Assembly (NCBI RefSeq): GCF_030936135.1
Contig: NC_082596.1
Coordinates: 102,075,383-102,139,382 of the forward strand
DNA length: 64,000 nt
Direction of reading: 5' to 3'
Source of the DNA: Gavia stellata
Lineage: Eukaryota; Chordata; Aves; Gaviiformes; Gaviidae
The notes beneath the pieces were generated by a model that saw only the letters and a program-made list of their open reading frames with translations, was not told the DNA's origin and searched no databases. Position 1 is the stretch's first letter; each line of letters starts with the position of its first letter. This document shows positions 10,851-25,800 of the stretch, one piece after another. Position numbers and translations under genes: made by a program.

Positions 10851-13800
10851 CGTTAACTTTCTCTGTATGGCCCATACGTACGTAGTTAATGTGTAGGACG
10901 AGACATTGCTTTCATCCTGAGACGAGGGAGATCGGAGAGGGCGAAGGAGAGGGACCCTTCTAGCCATACTGCCTGCCTTTTAGGTGATTGAACACCCTGT
11001 GGCAGTGGGAAAACTGTGTCTGATGCCCTCCTGGAACAGGGCCTACACCGTCCTATTTCTGTCTCCTGAGGCAAATGTTTAGCCCCCAAAGAAACTGTTG
11101 ATTGGGCTGGGAGTAAGGCATCTGAAACCATACTGAAATGCGGAGAAGAATGTGTGATTCTATGTTTTCTTGGGTTTTTTCCCCTCATCAGTCTCAGGAA
11201 AACAGCTTAATTGTGTGTCCAACTAATTAAGGCTTCTTGCTAAGACTACTCTGGCTTTCTAAATAGTGATGTAATATCTGCTGTGGTGTGTCTTTATTAT
11301 GTATCGCTTTTAAGCTGTTTCCAAAGAAAGTGTTGCGTGCAGTAGTGTGCACCGTGGCAGCTGTGCACCTTCAGTGTTCGTTGGGCTGTGGGAAGCAGCG
11401 AGGATTGCTTGACTTGTGAGTAGACTTAGAATTGCGGGATTGCAATTTTTATTGAAAATGGTTAAATTGGAAAGTCTACTGTAAAATTGCTTGTGTATGA
11501 ATAAGAATCACAAAGTATGTCAATTTGTAGAATTTCCTCTTCCTATCAAAAATAGCTTAATACTCAACGAAAAGTAAGCATTTAGTGTGTTAAGTATACT
11601 CAGTAAGCAAGTTCCTAAGTAGAATAGTGAAGCAAGCATCATCATACCAATAGATTAAAGACCTGTGATACTCTGATTGTTAACAACATGCAAATTCGAA
11701 AGTTATAATGCACCCTTTCATAAGTGAAAGGCTTTTACTCAAGTATCCCAACTATCTCCATTAGGCATGAGTGCATCTTGACCAGAAAACTGTAGTTATT
11801 TATGCATTAAAGTGTAATATTTTTCCTCACAGAGCTTTGCAAGCAATTATTTGAAATGTGTACATCAACATCTTAAGATACAGAGAGAAACAAAGAGAAT
11901 GCGAACTGTGTGATCAGCATGACTTCTGCCCTAATTTCAAAAAAAGAACTCTTTAGGCAAGCTTTCTAGAGATAAATACTAATTTAATATAGCTAAGTTT
12001 TTACAATGAGAGGGAGGGAAAGTAATTCTAAATTGGAAAACATGTAAAAGACTGGCCTGCTGGACATCATTAGGCTAGTGGAGTCAGATGTATTTGAAAC
12101 GGCAAGATTCTGTATGTGAAATAAGGTCATAAATCAATATTAATAATGGGTTAATGTTTTTGTATATAATCAGATATAACACAAAAAAGGTGCAATTTTT
12201 CCAATGGTGGAACACCAGACAGGTGGACTTTATTTTCTATAGCAGCAGTATACTAGCAGAATTATAACAAAGACACTGGCAGCCTTGCTGCACCAATGAA
12301 TTTAGGAAGCTTTTTTTGCAGTCTGAACTAAAAGAAGGCATATCCATGGAGCACTGGGAGAGGAAGACTCATACAAATATAAGGGCAAAACGCAAGAATT
12401 CCTATTACTTTTTTTGGTTTGGGTTTTGTTTTTTAACTACGCAGGACATTCCTAATCCTTTCAGACCTGGACTTGTGAGTTCCATGGGCTCTTCTCCTGC
12501 ATGCCCACTTCTTGTCCTGCCCTGTCACAATATCTAATTTTTCCAAGTCTGAATTTGCCTGAGGAGGGGGAACGCTGACACAAATGCACATTCAGAAGAG
12601 TCTTACTGGGGCTGTAGCCATTTGACAGTGTTTGCATTCAGCTGTTTGAGATTGGAGGCTCCACTGCTATGAGGTAGGCTGTAGCTGCATTTACTGCAGG
12701 TCAGACCACTGGGAGCAGAACGTTTGCTGCTGGGAAACCGGCATCCATGCTATCCTTGTTTTGGGGGTTTCCTTCAGGCTGGTTGTAGTATGATCCCAGC
12801 ACTGAATGCCTTTCAGTGGCTGGAGGACATCTCCCTACTTTATGTAATCTAGAACGGATCTAACTTGTATGTGCCAAGACAGATCTGCAGCACAAACCAG
12901 GGGAATGGAGTTGGCATCAACTTAGAGATTTGCTCCAAGAGTACTCTCCTGGTCCAAACTAAGTAACATAGTCACACCCTAACTTCCTAGTTGGTACAGT
13001 TATCTCAGCAACTTTAAAGGAGGTCAGATCTTATCAAAGATCAATCTTTCCATGAGCTACTCTTTTATTTCTCAGCAGGTCTGAAGAGCCTTTTTCAGAG
13101 GAGTGCTATTAAATGCTGGTCTTTAAATAAAGTGAATTAAAAAATGGCTAATTTTCTCTTAAGCTGCTGGCTTGTCCTTGCTTGTGTGGCCTTGTTGGTC
13201 TCTGCCCATGCCTGGAACACTTCATGCTTACAGTATATCTGTCTTTACTACACTATCTGCTCTTCAGCTTGGGAGGCAGCAATCTTAAGGGTTCAAGTTC
13301 ACTTCTGTCCTGGCTTTTGAGCAGAGTCCCAAATCTCTTTTTGGCTTCCCTGCATCATTTCATGATAAAATATCTGCATGTTTACAGCCCACCCACATGG
13401 CAGAAGCTCAGGTGCTATTAAGTCCCAGCACAATATGCAACAGTCCTTATTCAGTCTCTGCAGCCCTTTTCTGTTTCTGCCTGGGAATTAATTGAACCTG
13501 CTCTCTGAATTGCTTATCCTTTACTTGGTAGTGCAGTTGCATTCTTTGGTCATTATGTCCTGGGCCCTTTGATACATTTACGGCAAAGCAGGACGTTATA
13601 ACCCTTGCATCTCCTCCTTTTCCTGTCTCTGACTGCAGACCTTATAGCTCTTATCTGCCTTCCCTCCCACTAAGCCAATCAGATGTAAGGTCCTGAGAAA
13701 AGGCCCAGGGGGTTTGTCTTTGCCGTGGAACTCTGCGCATTATGAGAACTCCTCTGTTGAGGGTGGAGGAAGAACTGGTCTCTTGCAGCTGAGAGATTAT

Positions 13801-16800
13801 TTCTGGCTTCATCTAATGGCTGTGCTCTGGGGCCCCTCTCAGTGAGAAAAGGCTCAGTATTCCAGGTTATTCCATGAAAATACTTCTTTATTGCTGTTAA
13901 CAGTCTATCGACTGCATCATGTTTTTTTGTTTGCTTGCCTTTAGTATGTGAGGAGGATGTAAACACAGTCTTCCACTGCAACAGATACGCGATAGTTTCC
14001 TGCATTTGGGCATAATTGCAGATGTCAGAACGCCCAGAGTACATGTAAGCCTTGCCTTGTGGAAAACCTCTGAGGCTACTATCATCCTGGAGATGACCAG
14101 TAAGTTTGGTGGTATCCCTTCTTCTGTCCCGTTTCCTTTTTCCAGGCTTGGCCACGAGGAGCTAATCGGCCTCGGAGGGAGTCTGCCTGGTATCCCTGAA
14201 GAGGGAAATGTCTAGTCCTTACTGTCAATCCTATTCAGATAGCTGTGGTTGGATACAGACATACAAGTTTTAGTAGCTTTGTTCTGATACTCCCTTGCCG
14301 GCTGAGCAAAAATTATACTATGGCTTCTTCAATTCTCACCCACTTTCCTGCTGCCAGGCCCTATTTCTGTACTGCAGCAGCTGCTCTCCTTCTCTTTCCT
14401 ACTGTCTGCTGTCACCCCCAATCCAGTCCCCTTTTACAAGAAGGAGGTCTGGATTTTTGTAGTGTTGCTCTCAAGTAATATATCAGAGTATATTCTTAAA
14501 AACCCTGTTTGCTAACACTCCTGAGTCTTCTCTGGGTCTGTACCAAAACCTCTGGTGCTGGCAGTAGAAGTTGCTTTTATGCCTGAAACTTTTGCCTAGA
14601 TGTTAGGTCTTGCCTGAGTTGGATATGGTTTCCCTCCTAATCTGAGTGTGGCATAGGCAGCAGGTGTCCTGCAGCCTCCTGAATGTCTGCCCACCAATTT
14701 CCCCATCTGCTAGCAGTCGGGTGGGAATGCATCCTGGCATGTTGACATAGGAAATGTGTCCATGTACAGGGTTGTGTGTTATCCACAGCACAAAATGCAT
14801 ACCCTGATCCTACACCAGGGAGGCCCTGTGGAGTATGCTTTTTACTCCCTGTTGCTGTGTTACATGGGCTCTTGTGTTTTGGTTTCCGAGTCTTTTAAGT
14901 CATGCCTCTTGGTGCTATGTCTCAGGCTGTACTAGCTTGCCTTGCTCAGCTGTTTGCTATTCCCTATCAGCCAGCCACAATTTTCTTGGGACAGATTTCT
15001 GTTTATCAGCTCTCCTTGGCGTACGCTGGATTCTGTAGGTCTCTGGTGCTCTGCTCTGCTCCTCCTGCTCAAGATAACTGCTTATCTTTTCAAACTTCCC
15101 TTCAGTAGGTCAGGCCTCTAGTTCTAGTTGATGCTTGTGAGCCAAGTTGTCTTGCCCAGCCTTTGACTAACTGTGGACTACAGATCCTTGCCTGACCACC
15201 AGAAAACCAAGCAGAGAACATAACTGCCTTGATTTTAAACCTCTTCTTTTTTTTTTCTTCTTTCAAGCTTAGTCTTTTCTGTCTTGGTGCAAGTCAATAA
15301 AAAGTTTACAGAGTTCATCATATTTCCCTTACTTTTTAAGTAGTAATAATTTTCTCTTTATCTGTATTTAATAAAAAAAAAAAATCACCTTCTTTCCTTT
15401 CTTGAAACCTTGCCCAATTTGACTTTTGCAGTACCTTTTTGCAAAATACTGGTAAGATCAGCTTCCCCTAACATTGTGACTGTAAGGTAACTTTCAGAGT
15501 CTTTCAGAAAGGGTCTTCATACCACTGATGAATCTTGAATTTCTCTTCTTCTTTAAGGGTTGGGATTGTGAAACATAGCCATTAGAGTAAACTCATCCAC
15601 TGTCTTTTGAATACTGAGCCTACCTAGTCAATGAAAAACAAACAATTAGATTTTTTAATGGGAGGCTTTTTCTGCAAATACTGATGTTAATTGCATGAGT
15701 TATTACATCTTGTTTGCACATGCTGGTTTACCAATACAACTTAAAAGACGAAAGGTAGTGGTGAAATGATTGAACAGTTGTCCAGAAAAGCATCTTAATA
15801 AACTTATGTACTTATTTAAGCACCCTATTAAACTGTTTTGAACAAAAATACACGCAGCAGTTAAAATCAACAAAACAAAATCTGGAGGAGCAAGCTCACT
15901 AACTGTATGTAATGGAGCCGGATTTGACGGTTCACAGCTAACAGCAAGCTAAGGTGTCTGGAAGTCTTGAAGATGGATTGGCTTGGAACACAGCTTTGTG
16001 TTATGGTTAACTTGCTTTGAAGCAGCTGTTCATTGTGACCTTGTCAGCTTTGTCTGCTTAAGTCAGTGATCACTAGGTGGTTCTGTAGCAGCTTTGCTGT
16101 GGCGTTCAAAAGAATCTGCTAATGTGGATGCAAATAAGGTGGTGGTGAACTACACTTCTGGCCGTTGAATCTTGCTAGGCTTCAACAGCCATTCTCCTGA
16201 AAGTGGGCTCTCAGGTAGATCCCACTTGACATGAGGAAGCACAGTTTCTTTCTGCCCTTGCTGTATAAGATTTCTCTCCCCATCAGAAGTTAGTTATGAC
16301 TTTCTCAAGGAGAATGTAAATACATTTTCAAATCTTTGTGTTTTTTTTTTTAATTTAATATGGTGCTAGGAATGAATTTTGAGCTTTTGCTAGGGTAGAA
16401 GATGCTGTCTTTGAATAGGACCATTCTAAGAAGCTACTTATTTCTCTTTTCCCTTGTATTTCTCCCCCTGTGCAAATTATGTTCTGTCTGCAACTGCGAT
16501 CTAGTGAAGAGAGCAAGTAAGCTATACTTCATTCTTGCATAGCAGTCTTCATTAGGATGGAAATTGGTCTATTTGTTTCTAGCAAAATTTTTGGAACATT
16601 GCACATATGAAGAAATGAAAAACACTTGAATGTCAGGAATTCAGAATTAGTAGTGCAAAACATGACATTCTACTTGGGCTTGATATGCACACTTCATTCA
16701 CTGTAGTGAACCTTGTTTACAAGTAACCATCATTTATAGTAATGCCAAAGTAGACCCTAGAGGTTTCACTGGTAGTTATCCTTGTTAGAGTGAAGATTCA

Positions 16801-19800
16801 GTCTTCATACAGAAGATTGAACCAGTTATGTCAGTCTCTTCTTTTTTTTCCTTTTCTTTTAATTGTTGTATTCAGCATAAGAATAATTGTGATTTTTTTT
16901 TCCCATTTTGTTACTGTTCTATTTAAAAAGAATAATTTAAACGTTGATCAATGTGAAATAATCTGCCTAAAACTATTATATATTGATATTCAGTTCAGTT
17001 TGGATGTTTCTTCATTATTCTGATACAGTAAATGATTGAGCCTTTCTATTGTGATGGGCCCACTGATTACAGCTAACGTTTTGCAGGTTCCCTTGAAGTT
17101 CATTGTAATAAAATTTGGACTGTAATCAGTAAACTCCAGCAAAAACTGTGAGCTAAGATTTTTAAGGGTCTTGTTAAAGCATCCTTTATTTCACAGAGAA
17201 ACAGAAACCATTGCTAAGTAACTCAGTACTAGATACTCCACCAGAAAAGAGGAAGCAAAAGCTCTCTTGGAATGTGTTCTGGTTAAGGCTTCTTTCTTCC
17301 ATCAAAACTCAGGCTTTAAGTCACTGAATAAATGGTGCTATTTGGCTTTGGAGAGGTCTGGCAGTGATTAACATGTAGCAACTTGATAATTTGCCAACAT
17401 CCTGGTTTTTAAATTATCCTGGCAGTAGTCTTTATCACTGAAAGCAATGATATTAAAGAAAAAAAACAACACTCTTACAATTGTCTGAATAGTATTTTAT
17501 CAGCTAGTGCTTTTAATACGAGCAGTGTTAAGTAATGCAGGTTAGCCAGCCATGGAAAGGAGACCATAAGCATTGTTGGTGAGCTAATAACTTCATTATT
17601 TTGTTCATAGGCTGCTGACTTTTCATGTTGACATAAATACCTACAGAAAGGATAACAGCACTAGATAACAGTAAATTCAGTAAGTAGACAGATTTCGTTT
17701 GAGCTGAAATCCAGAGAGAACTAGTGTAGTATTTTCTTACGTTGTTGTTTTGCAGTGTGTATGAAACTACCTTTTTTCTGATAACATGGAGTAGTCCAAG
17801 TGGAAACTTCTGTGATCCAGTCAGTGAATGAAGTCTATTTTAATTGAAGATTAAATGGAAATTATCACTGTGTTAATTTAGAAACAAGTAAACACAACTT
17901 TGCCCTCAGTGCTATCTGACCACATAGTTCATAGTAGGTTTTTGACTGTGTTAGTACAAAGCCATGTTTAAAAACAAACAAACAAACTAAAACCCCCACC
18001 CCCAAAACCAAAAATTTCCTCCTATTTGAATATCGTAAAGTCCTTTTAACCTGCTCACAAAAGTGTTGTCTTCTATTGGCATCTGACTCCCCAGGGGGAA
18101 AAGGTTTTTTCCTCTTCTCTTCTTCCCCCCCTGCTTTTTTCAATTTTCTTCTCCCCCCGCCCCCCATAATCTTATTGCTCTGACAAAAATAAGGTTAGGT
18201 TGGAGAAGGAAGCAACACAAAAGCTGTCCCTTGTAGGTCCTGACATAATTCTTGATATTTCACATATTTTGTCTGTAGCTAGGGTAGCTTGCAGATGAAC
18301 CTCTCTCCTCGTGGCAGAGGGCATGTGCATCCACCCTTCATCCCAGCCTGGTCTGTGATTGTCTGAGCAATGGCAGAGGGTGGACCTTCGCTTTTAGCAA
18401 GTGTTATGATTTCAAGGAGTTCATACTGTACTTTGCTCTGTGAAAGATCTTCACTAATTTAGGCAGCCAGTAGTTTGGGGGATTTCTTTTTTCTGTCATG
18501 ATCCTGCAGATTGATCTTTATGATTGGACTTCCTGGCTACAAAGACTGGATGAGTGCATTCATCTCGCTACTGTTTTTGTCCTTGTATGTAGATTGACTT
18601 ACAGAGTGAGCCTGCCAGCTGAGAATTTAAACAGTCATAGTTCAATAGCAAATGTAGTCTTCCTATTTTCTGAGTGTCCTAGAACAGATCATTCCAATTC
18701 CTCCCCTGAAACAGCCTCTGAAGGGTTTCACATGAAGCCTAGAAGAGCTGTAGCTTCAACGTCTGGTCTAGAGATGAACTGTTAAAGTTAGCGGGCTGCT
18801 TGTGTACTACTTCGATATAGCTAGCAGGTTAAGTGTATTTGTTTTTCAGAATCACAGACTGGTTGAGGTCGGAAGGGACCTCTGGAGGTCATCTGGTCCA
18901 ACCCCCCCTGCTCAGGCACCTAGAGCTGGTTGTCCAGGACCATGTCTGGACAGATTTTTAATACCTCCAAGGATGGAGACTCTACCACCTTCCTGGGCAA
19001 CCTGTGCTAGCGCTTGGTCACCCTCACAGTAGGAAAGTGTTTCCTCATGTTCAGGAGGAACCTCCTGTGTTTAAGTTTGTGCCCATTGCCTCTTCTCCAG
19101 TTGCTGGGCGCCACTGAGAAGAGATTGGCTCCATTCTCTTTACACCCTCCCTTTTGGATATTTATAAACATTAATCACATCCCCCCAGAGCTTGTTCTTC
19201 TGTAGGCTGAACAGTCCCAGCTCTCTCAGCCTCTCTTCCTATGTGAGATGCTCCAGTCCTTTAATCATCTTTGTGGCCCTTTGCTGGACTCTTTCCAGTA
19301 TGTCCGTATTTCTCTTGTACTGGGGAGCTCAGGACTGGACACAGTAATCCAGGTGTGGCCTCACCAGTGATGAGTAGAGGGGATTCCATTCTTAATTGGG
19401 AATAAAAATTATTTCTTGAGGATTAGATTGTGTTGTATGGATTCTTGCTGACTCTTTGGCCATCCAAAAATGTGGCTACTGTTTTTGCAGTAATGTGCTC
19501 TGATAATATTTATGGTATAAGAGGTATGTAGCTTGTACAAGACACAATAATTCTTGAATAATTTGGTCCTTAGAAGCCAACCATTAAATCGGAGTAAAAT
19601 CTTTATTTCAGGTATGCTATTGTTTTATACCATGATAAATGTGCTTGTAAAATGCTTCAAACACTTCAGTATAGCAAGCCTGTTCCTGGAAAAAAAAGAA
19701 TCTTTCTGGTTGGTTTTGTGTTGTTTTTCTTAATTGCCAGTAAGATGCCAGACGAAACACACTTTTGTTCTGGGGAAGAACTTCCAAGTTATTTGCGTTG

Positions 19801-22800
19801 TCAGCCACTTTCCCAGACCAATAGTTCTTCATAATCTCTGCAATGACAGCAGAAGCCAATATGACTCTGTACATTTTCATCCCCACTAAAAACTGCCATA
19901 ATCTAACATGCCTCTGTCCTGGGAGCTGCTGCTATAGGTGCAGCCTTCGAAATGCTATGATTTAAGCTTTTTACAGTGTTTTAGTAAGACATGACTATTT
20001 CATGTCTTTTCTAAAAGTGATGTTCTCCATTTCATTTCTAAAAGTGATGTTCTCATCACTACACTTTGTAGTGTGTCACATCTACAAGCTCAATTGTTTT
20101 CTGATAAAACTAAGAGCAAGGTATATTACAGAGGGTATCCAAAGAGAAGGTTATCAATTGGAAGTTGATGAAACTTTTCAATAACATTGTTGTTCACAGA
20201 GCAGCTGTAAATTCTGCTGTGACAGAAATGCACTTGCAAGTCTTGCATGTATGCAAGAACTTTAGCTCTGAGCCCAAGTCACCATCAGATTTTTATCGAG
20301 TAAATTGGCCCAAGTCTTTACAGGACACCTGTAAGTTTGTCTGGTTGTGGGTGCTGGAAATAGTGCCAAAACCAAGAGCAGTGTGCTACTTGGTGTTTAG
20401 ACCTAATCTGTTTAATTCTAAATTATCTGAAATAATTCTGGATTTGGACAAGATAAGCCATTGACAAATACTGCTTCGTTACTGTCATATAGCTTGTTCA
20501 GTATTCTTTGTGTCCATCCCCATTATATCTAGGTGTCATGGATTCAGGAGAGAAAGTAAGCTTCAGACAAATTGTTTGTCACCTTTCACTGGTTCAGCTG
20601 AACTAGCAGAAGTGTTGGTGGGTTTTCTAATGCGGATGGGGGCTCCAGCTGGTTGTATCCTTGGGAGAAACCTACCTACCTTGGCCAAAAGCCATGAACA
20701 TCAAAGTGTACGCTTTCTTGCTCTCCATACAGTCAGCAGGATTTGTCCCCAGAAGCCAAACAAAAATGGCTTTTTCCATTCTCCATTAGCAGCAAAATTA
20801 TTTTGAGTGTTTGTTTTTAACTGTTTTGTTAAAGTCACCTTGGATAAGGATGTGTAAAGAACCTATGTGGGTTTGTTGCTCTCCAAATACTACAATGATC
20901 TCTGAGTGATTCTCAGCAAATGTCATGTGTATGAGTATCACAGCTCTATATTTTTCTGCTAACATTCATGTTTATAACTTTCAAATGTGCTTCAGAGGAT
21001 ATCTGTCTAAATCTTCCTTCTTGCAGAGATGTCTTACATGGACTGAGGGTGTACAGGAAATTCTCTCCATGTCCAGTTAACTTAAGTCTGCTGGAAAGAG
21101 AGAGCTCTTGCAGAGATTTCATGTGATCCCATTTTCCCTCCCAGCAGCTGCGATGAGAGAGAATATTAACTGTGCCTGCGAATAGCAGCCCATTTCAGAG
21201 CTCGATGAATGGTAATTTAGGTCTTTGATTCTTAGCTGTTCTTTAATATTGAAGAAAAACTATCAAGCACAGCTGAACCACTTACATTAAACAACAATGA
21301 TTCAGCACTTCAATTTGCCAACAGATACATCATTATCTTCTAGTTTTTATATGTCAAAACAGTGTAGGAGTGTAAAATAGTAAAAGCCAATAAGGATTTG
21401 TACACCAAACTTGTGTTTAGAACAACTATTGCAATGTTCTAATGTAAAGGAGGAAGTAATTTGACTTTCATTTCTTTCTGTTTATTAAAGCAGCAGTAAG
21501 TGAAGTGGTTATAGAGTATTTGCACTGATCTTTTCTGCTAGCTAGATATATTGGAAATACCAGAACACTAGAAGCATTCCTCTTACCTGATAGCAATACA
21601 TTTTAGTTACTCCATACTGGCTACAGTACAATGGCGTACTGCCAGGGACTGTGTTGGTAGAAAATAAATATCCCTCCCTGTTGTTATGTTTTTTTAGGAA
21701 AATTGGAGTTCTGTCTACTGAGACATCAACACCTCCATGTTATCACCTTGATTAATAAAACTTTGTGTTTCCCCAAGTGAACCAAATGCATTGATACCTA
21801 GAGAATAACCTTGGTGCTGATAAGACTTACTTAGGCTACTACTGGTTTTTGGTCTAAGAGGTCATGTGCTTGTTATAATAGGCCTTTCCAGGGGCCTCGT
21901 GAACAGTAGCGTTGCTTTACCAAACAGACCTGTGCATTAGTTCTTGCTGCATGAAGAAATAAAACGACTCTGGCTGCTAAGCTGGTGATAACCTACTGCT
22001 AACCTGCTGCGACCTCCTAACTTGGATCACTGCTAACCTACTGCCATGATGTATGTTAGCAGGTGATAGCAATGTAGGACTCAACAGAGTGAGCCTATGA
22101 ACTTATGTGGGGAAAGCACAGACTGCTTTGTGTGCAGTAGTTACTGCAAGTTAGTTGGCTTGTTGATTGTAAGGTGTAAAAGTTGCTGTCATGAAAAGTG
22201 TGGGGTTTTGGGTTTAACTTGAAGTAACTCAATTATTTAACTGTTTCCTTCTTTTGTAGTTGCTAGATATTAGAAAATACGCCAGTTACTGAAATTTGAG
22301 CAGACAAACATTGTTAGAGGCAGTCTCTGCTTCTCCATCTTCTGAATGAAGACTGAATTTCATCTGCCTGTGTTCTGAATTGTTTTACTTTTAACTAATG
22401 GAGGAGGATTTTGAAAGAGGTCCATACAAATGAGGGGAAGTAGAAGTTTTCACATGGGATGGTTATGGAAGCAGGTGCAGGCTTTTTCAAGATGACAGAA
22501 GGTGCAAAGGACAATGTTCATGTGTCAAATATGGTTACTCCACATTTCCCAGTGTAAGAGAAGAAACTTGAAAGGATAGGACTAGAAATTAACAGCTGAA
22601 GTAATTTGACTTTATTAGTGTAAGAACTGTCAAGCTGAGGTTTCTTTAGTATGACACCATCCCTGCCTACTATACAACTCCTATTTGTAAGAAAGCTTGT
22701 CTGTACAACTTACAGGCATACTGCTTTCCACCTAAAAGTCTGACAAGATATTGTAACAGACATCGTATTCATTTGATAGACACTCATGAAAAACAACATA

Positions 22801-25800
22801 ATTCTGTAAGGAGGAAAAAAGAAACGACCCGAAAAGATTATATGACAAGAAATAGTGTGTATAGTCAAATGATCTGAAGTTCTATGGGAGAAGCCTGTAA
22901 CAGGATAGCATAAAGAAAGAGAGGGTTGCTTTGCTTCTGCAGCTGGAAGAACCTCTGCCCATAAATTATGTATTAATTAACCATCCACCCCCCCACATAC
23001 CACTCCTTTTTTTCTCCAACAGCAAAGGAGGAATGATTGCTCCAAACGTGCCACAGGCTGCTCAGTTTGCTTTAGCAAACTCTTTTCCTAGCTCCGCTCT
23101 AGGTAGCTTGTATGGAGACAGTAACTGGAGTACTGAGGGATATGGCAGAAATTTGACATTAGCCCTGTCCACCTTCAGCTGTGTGGGGAAAGCTCTTACA
23201 TTACCGTATAAGTGCTCAGGCTCTGTAAAAAAAATTTAGGAATCCTTAATGTGACATTATTATGTAGATAAATATCTGTTTGGATTCAGTAGTATAACCA
23301 ATGGCATGATGATTTGCGCAACCTGCAGATTAAAATTTCTAATAATTTTTATGTTAGCAATGTAGACAGTAGCTTCCTCTCGCTCAGCAAAATAAAGTGA
23401 AGTACAACTTTATTGCATGCAGAAAATACTGCAAGTGAATATGGAAAACAGTAACGTTATTTTCCTAGTTACCAAGAAAGCTACGAAATAGTGGTACTGC
23501 TAATGCTTTGCTCATTGTCATTATTTAGTTATCAACCTTTCTTTTTCCTTTTTTAATCTTCTTTTTAGAGATTCTGATATGAAGTCTTGGGGGAAAAAAT
23601 AAGAGGGGTTAGTGTATCGGGTTGAATTTCTTTTTCCAGATGATCCACTTATTTTCTCACAGTTGCAGTTTAAATACTCACAGTTGATGTGATTGCTAAC
23701 GGTGGCAACCTTTCCCACCAGCTCTGCTCCTGCATCCCTTGATGTTGCCAAACTAATGATCAAGGGTTGCTATTCCTTCTCTAGATCCCTTTCTTTCTCC
23801 TCCATGGAGAAAAATCAGGATAATTCTGAGGGAGGATCAAAATGGGAGAAGTGCTACTGAAAGAGGGGGACTGAAGACTGATACTCTGCTTGGAGCAGGA
23901 ATACTCCATAGTCAGGTGCCAGCAGGCAAGAATTACCCTAGTCACCCCACCAGGGAGGGCTTGTGGTTCCTCTGCTGTGGATGTGTATCCCAACAGTAGG
24001 ACAGGAAGTGAGGAGGTCTCATTTGGTTGCTCTCCTGCTTGACTTTGGAGCAGCCTCTTGGAGCAGTGGTTGCTGGTGCCAGAGAAGACCTGGTGAAGCG
24101 TTTGGGATAAGTTTCGGACTCATGAACCTTGTAGAACAGTTGAGGCTCTGGCTGGTGCCTCAGAAATGGTGATTGGCCGGGCTGGGCAACATGTGCTGTC
24201 TCTTCTGTGCAGGGACTCTGGAGAGGCACAGAATCAGAAGCTTGGTTTAGGTTCTAACCAAACACTTGGTGCCTTGATGTTTGTAGGAGTTGATTGCTTT
24301 GTATCCTAACTAAAAAAAAAAAAAAAAAAAAAAAAAACAACCCACAAAAAAAACCAGCAAAACCCATACAACTCTTTCTACAGTAACAGCAGCAAAACAG
24401 TATTTTGTTTAACTTTTCTCTTAGATGGAAAGAACATGAGCGGAAATATTGCCGCTTTATGTTGCTGTAATACCAGGTCTGTGTGAAATGGCAAGGGGCA
24501 GTTGCCGTGCTGCTCAGTGTTCTACATGAGGAATGTATGGAAAGAGCAGTGCAAAAGATCACAGTGCCTCGAGATAGTGATGATGGCAAAGAAGAGATGT
24601 CGTATGCGTTAATCTGAAGTATTACACATAATGTACAAAAGATATCCACATCTTGTATTAAACGCATGTTCCAGGATTCATCTGAGTGACAGTTTAATGT
24701 ACTGCTTATTTCTGTCTGCCACTTCCTATTCTTTTTTCTTCCTTGTCTCTCTAACGCTAGTTACAATAATGTGAAATGAGCATTTTCCAGTTCTGTCAGG
24801 AGTTTTAACCCCACATGTTTCACCCACTGCTTTTAATCCTAATAGGATTTTTAACTGCTTTTGTCTGTGCTTTATTTCCCCAGGATCTACTAATGTTTAA
24901 AAGAAAACCTTTATTAAGTAAATGGAAGATGGATTTCAGGTATATCCATCCCTTTCTTTTGCTGAGCATGTCTGATGTTTGCTATGCAAAGAGATCTTTT
25001 GGCTTCTGCTTAGTCTTCATGAGGAAACTGCTAAGTTGCTTTAAAAGTTAAAAAGTGAGCAGACAGCATTTTACAAAAAGTTGGTATTTTTAACTCTATA
25101 TTATGAAGTCCTTGTGCAAGTGACAGAACTACACTGTAATGAGGGGCCCTGTCTTTAACAGTCTTTGCTAAACAGTGAGAAACTACTTTCAGTGTAATTG
25201 ACTTTAAAAATCTTAAACATTCAAACATAAGACTCTTAATTATCAGGAAAATAGACATTTATGTGAAGAGGTAGAATGAATAGGATGGGATGGCCTTGCA
25301 AGATATCTAGAGTGACTGAATGGGAACAAAGAGATGTCCAAGGCAAGGGAATAAACATGATATGATTGTCAGCCTGAATGTTTCAGGTTCAGGCGGTGAT
25401 GCCCAGGATTTATTTCTTTTTTCAGAGCGTACCGCTTGCGAAGTACCAAGTGAATGATCTTGCAGGAGTGTGCAGGTATTTGTCGTGGACTTTGTGGCTG
25501 TTCTGCCAAGTTGTGACTCCTCTTACTTCTCTCTCTGGTGGGAGCTGGCTTTTTTTACCCAGCTGGGGAGGTTGCCGGGCCTTCACCATTCTTCCATGGG
25601 TGCCAGTACAACAAAGGTAACTTGTAGCAGTGGGGCAGTGGCAGCTAACTGCCTGCAGGGTGCAGGGCAATAAAGAGAGGAAACTTTGCAAAGGAAATAA
25701 TTCAGCTTTGTGGGCAGCAAATAGATGAGAAGGGGGAATACAGAGGGGGTTTTGATTGCCTTTTCTAGGCTTCTTTTTCTGCTTGGATTGAAACAAATGC

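Noticed and set aside
13679-14155. Minus-strand frame of 158 codons in ECI2 intron 1
   Set aside because: No recognisable domain and no exon structure; a decayed repeat or chance is more likely. Kept only as a note in the intron entry.
17062-17130. 11-bp perfect inverted repeat (ACTGATTACAG) in ECI2 intron 1
   Set aside because: Short arms with a 47-bp spacer and no flanking duplication; it can arise by chance over 64 kb.
24312-24337. Run of about 26 A suggesting a retroposed mRNA tail
   Set aside because: No gene-derived sequence or target duplication could be seen upstream, so a processed pseudogene is not supported.
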